DNA of 64,000 bases from Purpureocillium takamizusanense (Eukaryota; Ascomycota; Sordariomycetes; Hypocreales; Ophiocordycipitaceae): the NCBI RefSeq assembly GCF_022605165.1, contig NC_063068.1, forward strand, positions 4,960,001 through 5,024,000, read 5' to 3'. This document shows positions 20,502-30,933 of this stretch, one piece after another. A program made the position numbers and the translations under genes. Below the pieces are notes generated by a model. That model worked only from the letters and a program-made list of their open reading frames with translations. It was not told the origin of the DNA and searched no databases. The first letter of the stretch is position 1. Each line of letters opens with the position of its first letter.

Positions 20502-22691
20502 TCACTCGCCATCGTCATCACAGTCATCGCCCCCGCCACGCCGGGAGCCTCTAGACTTGCCGCTTGCCTTTGGCGCCCGCTTTCGGGCGTTGAGCTTTTT
20601 TAGCTCGTGATTGACCACGAGCACGCAGAGGAGGGCGTCGCAGTCGTCGGCCGAGGACCGAAGGCTCTGGTCTAGGTAGGGTTACTCAATGTTTTTCGAA
20701 GACACGGAATTTTGGCAGTGAATTACGGGCACTTACACATGTCCTTGCGGGCTTCCAGCAGACGACGGCCCAGATGGCAAATATCGCCCTTGTTCTTGGG
20801 ATCATGGCGATGGTGAGATCCAGCTTGAAGCCAGTCCAAGGATATCTCCAGGCTTTTCTTGGTACGGAACTGGTAGTGGTAGAAGATGGCTACCATGGGG
20901 AAGTGCACGTCGGCCAGTCGCTGGTAGTGGGCGTGGTACACCCCGCCTGCGCGAGCAGTTAGCCGCATGGACCTTCTCAGGAGACAAACGGTAGCCGCCT
21001 ACCATTCGGACCGGCCCGAGCAATTTGAGCCTTGAAGGCACCCATGAGGTCACGGTACATGAGAATGAGCTGCCATAAGCATGCCCAAATCGCCATCCTC
21101 TCTTGGGGCTGTGGCTGGGAATGCTGGCCGAGACAGTCATCCAGGCTCTTCAAAACCTTGTATTCGAGCAACTTGAGCGCCTCTCGGGCAATCTTCCTCA
21201 GCCGCGCCTGGACCGATAGAGGAAGAGTTACGATGTGGTTGGCAGGGTCGCGGCACCAAAATGACGGCATCCTCCAGATCCTGAAGAAGCAATTCATCTT
21301 ATGAACGTTGTCGACAAGGTCATGCTGCATCACGTGTCAGCCCACTGTGAGATGACATCTCGATGTGGCAGTCTGTGTGCATACCTTGGGAAGAGAACGA
21401 CCCCCTTCAGAATAAGCCAGTAAGAAGCTCTGCAGGGCCCGAGGGAAATCGGCGGAATTGTACTCCCTCCTGATCTGGCCCTCGACCCACCGCTGCAGCG
21501 CCTCGTGGCTGGGGACGTGATCACGAGGAAAGTCTGCCTTCTTGGCCTCATCGGAGTCATCATTGGACTTGTACGGCTGCACGATTGCGCGCAACGCGGG
21601 AGACTTCAAGTCGGTGGTGAGGAAGATGGTGATCTCCCTCGGCGTGCCAAAATACCTGCGTGCGCAAGAACAGAGCTGTTCTTCGGCGTACGGGTCTTTG
21701 GACCACACATCTAAAGACGACCTTGTCAGCGCGCCATCGACCACGCCAGACGCGGGTAAGACGCGGGAAAGGGGATGAGCGGGATGTGGTACCTGGACCC
21801 TGGGTGATGATGGGCCACGCACTGCCTGGGGTTTTACGAGTACAGACAAGGTGCGAGTGGTCCGGAAACGACTTTCTACACGTGGGACAGACGCCACTTT
21901 CATGACACTTGGTATTGTCAGCTGCGGTTCATGGCATGCGGGAGGTGGGGGGAGGCAGAAGAAGGGGCCCGCGCGGCTGGAACTTGTCTTACTCTGGTCT
22001 TGGTTACTCGGCATGGCAGACAGGCTCCACTCTTCCGGACATCGGCCGTTTGAACGGGGTCGGCGAGCTGCCTCTGCCTCTTGTCAGAGTCGGCAGCGGA
22101 CCGTCGACGCTTCTGGCCAGCGGACTGGCTGGCATACTGGGCCCTGGGCTGGTCGCCGTGGACGTGGATGCGTGGCGGGTAACCACGGGGCACGGGCTTG
22201 ACGGACGACTCGGTCTGAGGATAGGTCCATTCATCGTCGTGGGCCTGGGCCTCCCTTAGAGAAACGCGCGGGCGATGATGGCCATCGTCGGAGCGGTCCG
22301 AGGGCAGGGAGCCGGAGTGGTCGGAGGGCGAGGTGCTCCCGCCCTGGACGAGGTCGGGCGGGGTCTGGCCAGAGTAGTCTGAGCCGTGGACAGGGTCGTC
22401 ATACGGGGCTCGCATCCTGAGGAACTCGGCTTCGAGATCACGGATGGAGAGTTGAGAGGCGTGGACGGGCGACGAGGGGCTGTAGCCGCCGTGCTCGTAG
22501 CCGTAGCCGGAGATGGGACTGGAGGGACTGTCTGAGAACGGGGGGCTGGGATAGTGACTAGACTCGTCTATGGGCTGAGGGGCGCCGGAAAAGGCCGGCC
22601 AGTCAAAGAACTTGTCGAATAGTTCATCGAGGGCCGAGGAGGAGGAGGGAAGACGGGGGTTTTCTTGCCCGTCCCAGGCGGTTGTATCCAT
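20502..22691 (-). CDS. Zn(II)2Cys6-type fungal transcription regulator
   Basis: Six exons fit exactly in frame: 22691-21993, 21907-21793, 21710-21385, 21324-21003, 20946-20737 and 20671-20502, giving 613 aa. The start at 22691 is the first ATG; upstream only GTG is in frame. Residues 1-200 are Ser/Pro/acid-rich and probably disordered. A basic patch (KRRRSAADSDKRQRQ) precedes a cysteine cluster, C224-x2-C227-x6-C234-x5-C240-x2-C243-x11-C255, which an intron splits between the second and third Cys. This matches a binuclear zinc cluster except for a long last spacer. The C-terminal half is helical, with no recognised fungal_trans motif, and ends in a basic then acidic tail. It should be nuclear and DNA-binding. 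Targets are unknown. Its 5' flank is unusually long (8.2 kb). Confidence 0.85.
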
Positions 22692-22957
22692 GTTGATGGC
22701 CGTGTAAGTCACGGGATGCAGTGGGACCTTGCTTGGCTAGCTTTGGCGAATCGAGCCCGGGGGCCTCGTGTCAGAAGGGCAATAACGTGAAGATGCCCAA
22801 TGTCCCAGCAGGTCTTTGTGTAAGATTTGTCGGGTTCTGGGACTCTGCCTGACACAAGGGAAGAATTATAACATGGTGTCCATGGGGGGAGGCTCTGTCA
22901 CGTCCCGTCACTTACACCGTCGGGGCCGTTGCATTCTCGGTGTGGCCGGGGTGCATG

Positions 22958-22998
22958 ATTGGTCGGCAGCCGCGTGAGCCCCATCCCCAGTAGCCAAT
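22958..22998. promoter_or_regulatory. Pair of opposed CCAAT boxes upstream of the Zn2Cys6 gene
   Basis: ATTGG at 22958-22962 and CCAAT at 22994-22998, in opposite orientation and about 270-310 bp upstream of the regulator's ATG. CCAAT boxes bind the HAP complex in fungi; use here is inference from position alone. Confidence 0.35.
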
Positions 22999-23625
22999 CA
23001 GAACCATGTCCTACACCGATTTCGACCATCTGCCCCCTGGCGCGCCGCCGCGGCGGGAGCCGCCGGTCATGTGACCGACCCTGCCGAATGGGGCCGCCGT
23101 GTGCAGTCAATGCCCGGCCGTTCCTTCCTACAGCCAGCCCGTCCATCTATCCGTCCGTCCGTCCGCCCGACCCGCCCCCCGATGATGCGCCTGCCTCTCT
23201 CTCCCCAAGTCTCTCCGTCTCTTTGTCCCTGAACTCCTTCTGCCAGGTCTCAATGCCGACTCTCGGTTTTGTTTTTTCCTGTGGCTGCCGAGCAGAGAAT
23301 GCCCGCGGCGGAAGAAGAGCTATGGCTCAGGGGTCCGCGGGGTGGTGGTTTGTTGAGAGGGCTGACCTTTTGGGAAGGTGGGGGGGACCATTCGGGAGAT
23401 GGGATAGGGAAGAAAACAACAACAGACACGCGCCATGGAGAGAGAACATACCGAGATAATAATAACTAGAGAGTGAGGAAAATTTTCGTAGGAGACCACA
23501 CGAGAGGAGATTTGCGTGGTTGGGTCGAGAGAAATGGAAGGGAAGAAAGGGGGAGCGGAGCACGACTGGGCGCGGCAGGGTAGATAAACACAAACGGGTA
23601 GGTAGGTGACTAGGTTTGGTAGACG

Positions 23626-23664
23626 ACGTGGTGGTGGTGGTGGTGGTGGCGGCGGCGGCGGTGG
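23626..23664. repeat. GTG/GCG trinucleotide repeat
   Basis: A run of GTG units passing into GCG units, non-coding. Confidence 0.85.
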
Positions 23665-24289
23665 TCAACAAAAGTCATAAAAAGTGCGCTGATGAGTCGG
23701 GAGTCGGGGCCGCCTCCCATCTATCCCGCCAGCCATCCATCCATGATCCATCCATTCATCCATCCATCCTGGTGAGCCGGGGTCGTCCCTGGGGGGGAAC
23801 TTACCTTAAGCTTTTCTGGCCCCCTTCCCACTTGGGGTTGCTGCCTACCTACCTACAACCTACCAACCCTCACCTCCTTTCCTGAGGTAGGTAAGGTACT
23901 AGGGTACTTGATCTGCCCAACCGCCTGCCCTTGTACACCCCATGATGAGCCGCTGTTTAATAAAGTGGCGAGTTCACCCACCCCCGCCAGGCATTTTGTT
24001 GTCTGCATTGTCCCTCCCCAACAGGCTGTGCTTTCGTCGTCGCGCTCAGTCAGCTGACGGGGAGAGAGAAGAGAGGATAATTGGTTCCTTTTCCTTTCGC
24101 TCTGGGAGACTCTGAGAGGGGCGTAGAGTTGCGCCGCACCCGACCAACTTTTTTTTCTTCCTTCGTGTTGGCGGCGCGCGCATATCACGCCGGCGTTGGT
24201 GTTCTGGGGAAGCGTCGTGCTATATGTATCAAATATTTTGATGCCCCCTTCCCACGGGTAGTTCCGTTTGCCTCCCTGCTAGGGACTTT

Positions 24290-24332
24290 TAGTAGTAAGT
24301 TAGTAGTAGTAGTACGAGGTAGTAGTAGTAGT
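24290..24332. repeat. TAG trinucleotide repeats
   Basis: Two blocks of TAG units separated by a few bases. Confidence 0.8.
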
Positions 24333-24378
24333 CGACTTGGGAATCAGAGAGGTCAGTGACACGTGACACCATAGACGG

Positions 24379-24394
24379 TAGTACTGCAGTACTA
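24379..24394. repeat. 16-bp perfect palindrome TAGTACTGCAGTACTA
   Basis: The sequence equals its own reverse complement. It lies in the long gene-free region. Confidence 0.85.
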
Positions 24395-24585
24395 GCCCGT
24401 CACACCCTCGCGTGGACCGGGGGGGAAGGAGGCTCGGCATTGGGGAAAAGAGAGACTCGCCAAGAGATGCCATCCATTTCGCTCTGCCATTGAGACGACA
24501 GGATCCGTGCGAGAAGCCGACACGTCGGGATGTTGACGAGACAGATTATGGATGTGCACGGCAGCGTCGCCCAGGAACCCCATGG

Positions 24586-24612
24586 TAGTGGTGGTGGTGG
24601 TGGTGGTGGTGG
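24586..24612. repeat. GTG trinucleotide repeat
   Basis: About eight or nine GTG units, followed by GAGGA-rich sequence. Confidence 0.85.
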
Positions 24613-27600
24613 AGGATGAGGAGGACGAGGACGAGGAGAGCCGGCGGAGCGGGACCGTCTGAGCGCATGATAACGTTGACAAGATGCCGTCGTCCCCCGA
24701 TCCTCGCTCATCATGCGGGTCGATCTGATGTCGAGGGCTCCACTTCCGGCTAGGATCTTGGTTAACTTGCAAAAGGAAGGAACAAGGCATGACGAAACTG
24801 GCAAACGGCAGGCGGCAGGCAAGCAAGCAAGCGGAGCCCAGAGAGATACACAGGGAAACGAGACGCATGCCGCGGGGGCAGTAGTGTCTGGTGAGCGCGT
24901 GTGCGAGGGCGTACTACCTTGGTAACTGCTGGGCAAGATGGAAGTAATAATGCGAGGCAAGATAAGGTAGGGCGCCAAGGCAAGGTAACATGAGGCAAGG
25001 ACAAGGCATGGCAAGTGCATGCAGGCCTCAACCCACTCCCTGTTCACGTCCTGGTTTCCCCCAGCGGGTATCCCGTATGGAGTGGTGGCGGTTTGTGCGG
25101 CCGAAGACTTGACACAAGGAAGCATGCATGCATGCATGCTATGCCCCGTACCATGGACACGAGAGTTGTTGATGATAACACCTGGCCTATTTTTTATTTT
25201 TATTTTTTTCACCCGCCTGACCGGGTGGGTGGGCATTCGTCAAGTCAGTCAGTCGCCCCACGGCTGGCAACCTCGTAGCCTTGATGTAAGAACAACGACG
25301 ACGACAAGAAGACGCGCCGGAGAGCCTGCCTGGACTGTGGTTTGCGGTGCAGCAAAGGAGTTTGTGTGTATTCGAGTGACGGCGATTTATTTTTTCTTCT
25401 TTGGGTTTGGGTTTGAGTTCCGGGGGCTGCGACGTGGTGTCAATGGCAGAAGGCGAGAGAGGATATGTAACGCACTGTCTTGTCGTTGAGAACTTAATAG
25501 AGATGCATACGTACATTGTATTTGTCTTTGATGAAGTGAAGATGAGGGGGGGAAACCGCGTCTAAGGCTGCTTCTTGTCTTCAGGCTCCCCCCCCCCCCT
25601 CCTTGAGCTACGGAGTACTTTGATATGACCCGTTGACTTAAACTGCGGTGCGCTTGGAGATGGGAAGGGCGAGCAAGGAGCAGGCATCCAGTCCCAATAT
25701 ACACTTTTGGAGCTGGCTTTCTGCCTCTCTCTCCTTGAGAAGCTACGGATTACGTACCATCTCATGCTGTGAGACGGGCGTATGGTCACGCATGCGGTCC
25801 GTACCCGAAGCACGGGCGTCTTCTTGCAAACGTAAAAGGCCGAGAACCGAAGCTATCGTATCATCTTCCGGGACTCCAGACGCCTTTTCTTCTCCTTGTG
25901 TTTCAACCCATATAGCGCCATCATCAATCGCCGCGTATATCTGCCTGGCGGTGGCACGGTCGCTCAGGAAGATAGCAGCGCGAGCTCTGCCACCAGTGTC
26001 GGCCGGGGCTCGCTTGCCTACGGCGCTGGGCCGCGGTATCCACCCCGATGGCAACGTCGCGGAGCCGCCTCCCCCACCGAGCCGAGCCGGTGCGGAGGAC
26101 CCGGCGGTCCCGGGTACAACATTCACAAACATCATTGATTAGAGGAGTTGCATTTCGCAGGCCCTCCAGCATCCAACACAAGCCCGAATAGGCACATTGA
26201 TGACCAGCCTGGCTTGAGGCCAGGCAGGGGATCAGTTTGGTGCCTGCGGAACGGCAAGCAAGCAAGCTGCCTAGCGAGCCCCAGAACTCGCTACTACTAC
26301 AGTATCTGACCGTGCCGCGTAACACTCGACATATTCTCCCCACCTGCATTTGAACCAGAGCGGACAAGAGACTGGAAGCCGCGTGCGCGATGATGAATGC
26401 ACCAAGATATTTGTGCCTACTAGCGCGTCGGCTAGATGCCGTGAGCCGAGAGGGTTGCCGAGGTGTCCGCCACAGTCGCTCATGAGCCGGCGATGAAAAT
26501 GATGGGTCGGCGGCTCCTGGTCAGAGCAAACGGCCTGAAGCTGCCGAGCTCTACTGGTTGTGTGGATAGCGACTTGGTACGACTTCTTGGTTCTCTAGCA
26601 TCAGCGGGCTGAAGAGCCTCCGCACGTACGTACGAAGTACGTTCTTGGTGTAAAAAACATCGTCTCACCCCCGCCGGACATTCGGACAGCGAGCCAACAA
26701 GCGCCAAAAATAGCGTCCGTCTGGAGGTGGAGGCGCATTCGGGGCCACGATGAAGCCATCCGGCGGGCGGGGAAGGGGCGGAAAACTTGTGGTGTGCTTC
26801 GCTTCACGGCAGCTTGGCTGGCCGACAACACAGGACCAGACTAGAGGGTAAGTTACTGGACGTAACCAACAGCAGCAACAGAGCCCAAGGCCATCACGTC
26901 AGCAGCAGTCGCAAGTTGTTAGTGCGTTCATCGGCGTTCCAAGTGCGCGGGTGTTGAAATCGCTCAGCCTCCCAGAGGCGGGGCAAATTATTCGCAGACC
27001 CAGCGCGGCGGGACGATTATAGCTCGAAAATACTAAGAGGTTTCGCGCCCATGTCGAGGGGACGCTTATGCAAGTCAGCGCGGAACCTCAGACGAAGGAT
27101 TTCATCAGGCCAACACGTGTCAAGGGCCACGGTAAGGGTCTGTCTGTCGTCAGGGTCAACGGGTCGGAGGTCGCTTTTGGCGATGTGCGGTGGTGCAGAC
27201 GTGCCAGTGCAGCCAGCGTCGGGGTTCGGCGCGCTTTTCTGGAATCCCAGGGTCTCGCGCAGCTGTCTGAGCTGAGGTGCGTCGGGCACTGGTAGGCACG
27301 TGTTTCCCAAAAATAAACGCAAGCGACGCTTGTTGGCACGTCTGGAATGCTTGGTGACGTCGCATGCCAACCCTGGGTGGCGAGGGTCCCCCCCCTTCTG
27401 GCCTTCGTCGTCGTGTCGTCCGTATCAGCGCAGCCTTGGCTGGCGGGGTTCGTCGTGTGCTGGGTATGGCATTGGGCTAACAACAAGTCACAAAGCGTTG
27501 AAACTCAATGTGCCCATGGCTGGCTGGAGCATTGGCTCCACTGACCTTGCCCTGTCCGCCTGCGCTCACCAACCGCTTGGCGGCACCTGCGCCTTGCTTG

Positions 27601-27996
27601 AATCCATCGCCAGGTGAGCAGTCAGCAACAGCTGCTGCTGCTTCAGCCCGCCCGCCCGGGTGAGGAGTCGAGGCTCCTGCGAGCCGCAACAGATTACGTA
27701 CCCTGCTGGGCAAATTGCTCCAATTTTGTCAGTGCGAACAGAGCAGTCGTTGTATCGGTTACAGCATCAGCACAGTACAGCCAGCCAGCCAGCCAGCCAG
27801 ATTGCATGGACGAAAATGCTTGTTGGTGCCGAGAAGGAATCAGGTGCTGGAATGAACCCTCCCCTGACTGCTGCTGCGAAGGCCTGTCATCTGTGCACGG
27901 GAATCGATCGAGGCAGATTGGCACGCGACGCCTGCAATCTGTGTGCAGTACCCTGGATGCCTGTCAGTCCTGCATGAGCAGGCCCCTGGGCGAGCA

Positions 27997-28010
27997 GTAC
28001 TGTACAGTAC
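27997..28010. repeat. 14-bp perfect palindrome GTACTGTACAGTAC
   Basis: Self-complementary word centred on GTAC, non-coding. Confidence 0.85.
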
Positions 28011-30759
28011 ACGTAGGAATGACGGATCATGGCCGGCTGGGCGGGCGGTCAGCGTGATGCCGTGCCACACACGCACTTCACTCGCATTGTCGTTGGGCCC
28101 TTCATGTTTTCTCGTACCAGCCACAGGCCGAGTGAATATCAATGCCCAAAAGCAACAAGCTTCTCCAATCCGTCCTGGCCCATCTCCGAGCCGTCTCGAC
28201 GCCGCACGGGGGGGGCGTAGGAGGTGGCGAGAATCGGAAATCATGTATGCAGAGGTATCCGCGGCATGCATGCATCAGCGCTGTCGGCATCGTCGTCGTT
28301 GTCATCGTCGCCCGTTGTTGCCGTTGCCGCCGCCGACGTTGCCGTAATCGTCGCGTCGTCAAAGAGCAAGCCATTCACGCTATCTAGGCGGGCACGCAGG
28401 CACTTGGCGTCGGGTAGGCCAAGCAAGCAAGTGGGCGCTGGGATGGATGGCGAGACGAGACGAGGCAGGACAGTGCAGGGACCAGAAGAGGGACCTCCCA
28501 TCATGCACAAGCAAGCAAGGCAGGTACGTACGGTACGAGTCGGTACCTTGTACTTTGCACCAGCGGGCGAGATGGTGTGGAGTTGGTGGATGAGGTGACG
28601 GCAGCACCCCTGGGTGGCGTCGAGGGGGCGGGCGGAGGCGCCATGTACCAGTACGCGAATCTCCTGCCCCGCTCCTGGCATTTGCCCTGTGTTCCTGGAG
28701 CGGCGCCCGGTAGCAGGACGACGTTAAAACGGCGGGCGGGTCGGCGTATGCTGATTGGCTGGTATACAATGGGCCGGCTAGGATCTGGCCTGACCGGGTG
28801 GCGGGGGCTGGTCCAGGATGCCAGGTTCCAGTGCGCCTGCCGCGTCCCTGGGCGTCGGGTCTGCCTGCCTGCCACCTGCCTGCGCCGAGCAGTGGTTGCA
28901 CCGCAGCTGCCACTGGATCAATGGGGATAGCGGTGACGTCGGCAAGGTCGGGCAAGATTTGTCTCTCTCGTGGGCTGTCAGGGGCCTGTCGTGCCTGCCC
29001 GGACCCCTCCAGCATGTGTTCGGCACCCGTGGACCCATGCCATCCACCTCGAGACGTCAGGCCCGCCCCCTAACTGTGGAATGTTCCATCTACTAAGGTA
29101 CCTGTTGGAAGCAGCCGAGCCAGCGCGCTCACTCCCCTGTTTATTGCACTGCGTTGTATACTGTACAGGTTGTCCTGTCCGTACGCACCATTCCCGGGCT
29201 CCAATGGACCGGAAGGCCCGCGAATCTGGTGGCCACGCGCCCACAGGGGACGTCCAGGTGACTGGCTCCCGTCGCCCTCCCTCCCACCTCACTCATCCGC
29301 CTGCACGCACAGACAGCGCGTCCTCGCCCACTGGCGGACAGGAAGGGACAGGGGCTGCCGGCACAGCAGAGCACCGCACAGCCCGCCACGGGAGGGGCCA
29401 CGACGGGACGGGCAACCTTAAGGCGCCATCCATCTTACACCTACTTCGTACGTTCCTCCTGGACTGATGGGCAGTCAGTCGTCTCTGGCGAAACACCGCC
29501 CGTGCCGGTCCCCCGCCCGCGGCCCTTTTTTTTTTGTTGGGCAGCAGCAGCTTGCTTGCTTGCTTACTTGCTTGCTTCCCGTCAAAGTTGCTTGCTGCCT
29601 CGCCTCTTGACGGGGGCCACGGCCGACGGATGCAACGACGACAACAAAAACCCAGAGACGACCCGTCCATCCGTCGGTCCGTTCGTGCTTCGTAGAGCGA
29701 CTTCTCGCACAAGACTGTACAGCACAGCACAGCGCTCGTTCCCGATGGTGCGGTTTTGACCAGCGGGCGATCCATCGGCACACCCCCCCTCGAGCCGTGT
29801 GACACTTTTATTTTATTTTTCTACTTTTTTTTCTTCCTGTCCTTCCGTTCCTCTCTCTTTCCCCCAAGTGAGACAGCCTTCTCCCTGCCGTGGCCTGGCC
29901 GCGCCTCAGACGTGAGCCTCACACCCCCCCGGAAAAAGCCCACATTCGACCAGACAAACGTCATCGCGTCCCCACCGAGAACCCCAGAACCCCCCCGAAG
30001 CCGTTGCTCCAGACACAGGAGGAGTATCTCGCCTGCCCGCGGCACTTGTACTCGTACTAGTACTACCAAGCAATACCCCCGCGGGTTTTGATTTGAGTTC
30101 GTTGCCAGTCCTCTGTCTTTCGTACCTGACCTTGCCTCACCTCACCGATCCATCCCCCCATACCCCCTTTCCCGCGCCCGACGACGACACCGTTCGTCCG
30201 CTCGGCTCGCTTGTACGTGCTTGGTGCGTGCGTGTGTCCGCCCTGCAGACGGACGAGACGAGCAGAGAGTGGCGCCACAACGCAGGTACGTACGTCTAAA
30301 CTCTGCCCTGAACTGAAGGACCCCCCGCCTGGCGCAGCAGGCGCAGGCAAACGCGTCCCCTCGGGCTCGAGATGCCGTCCGCCGTTTCCGATGCAAATCC
30401 CAACCCCGGGCTGCGCAGCACAACACCGCTGCGGCTTCTTGGCCGCTCGATGCGATTCGCGTCCCGGGGTGGCACAGCGCACCAGGGCCCATATCCGTGG
30501 AGATGCCCATGATGCCATGATGCTGTCCGCACTCTCCAGCTGAGCCAGGCGTGCACCTACGTACGTACTCGTACTTGGTGGTACGGGTGCGACCGTGGGC
30601 GGTGGTCCTGTTCTGTGTGGTCCATGTCTCCATGTCTGACGCGCATTTTCTCCCAGGATAGGCCCGTTCTCTGTCCTCCTTCTCTGCACATCCCCGTGCG
30701 CCGAGCCGTGGGACACGACACGCCCCCCCCCCCCACCAACTCTCTCCTCTGCCGCACGC

Positions 30760-30783
30760 CGCTCTCTCTCTCTCGCTCTCTGT
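30760..30783. repeat. CT dinucleotide tract upstream of the DUF8004-like gene
   Basis: A CTCTCTCT tract about 150 bp before the ATG. Pyrimidine tracts are common near fungal transcription starts; no more than position supports this. Confidence 0.5.
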
Positions 30784-30933
30784 TGTTACTGCCGTGCCCC
30801 GGCAGCCTTCAAGTGCTCTTTTGCCTTTTCATCTTGACTTCTTCCCGTTGCTGATTCTGACATCGCCGCTTGGTGTTTCCCGCTATTGCTGCATGTTAGA
30901 TTTGCTCCGGGGCGGAGGGTCATATTATCCAAT

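Larger units (their letters stand above)
22692..30933. other. 8.2-kb gene-free divergent region, Zn2Cys6 regulator / DUF8004-like gene
   Basis: No gene was supported on either strand. Open frames are low-complexity or carry no family signal. Contents noted: opposed CCAAT boxes (22958-22998), GTG/GCG repeat (23626-23664), TACC repeats (23840-23872), TAG repeats (24290-24332), a 16-bp palindrome (24379-24394), GTG repeat (24586-24612), GCAT repeat (25122-25139), TACGGAGTAC (25609-25618), a 14-bp palindrome (27997-28010), a GCTT repeat (29550-29575) and a CT-rich tract just upstream of the DUF8004-like gene. Confidence 0.6.

Noticed and set aside
24500..25236. Minus-strand 278-codon frame in the 8.2-kb gap
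   Set aside because: Runs through GTG and GCAT simple repeats, with a Ser/Cys/Pro-rich composition and no homology pattern.
25743..26135. Minus-strand 130-codon frame with protein-like composition (RARAAIFLSDRATARQIYAAIDDG)
   Set aside because: Considered as a decayed retroelement fragment, but no reverse transcriptase, RNase H or endonuclease motif could be confirmed and flanks show no repeat boundaries.
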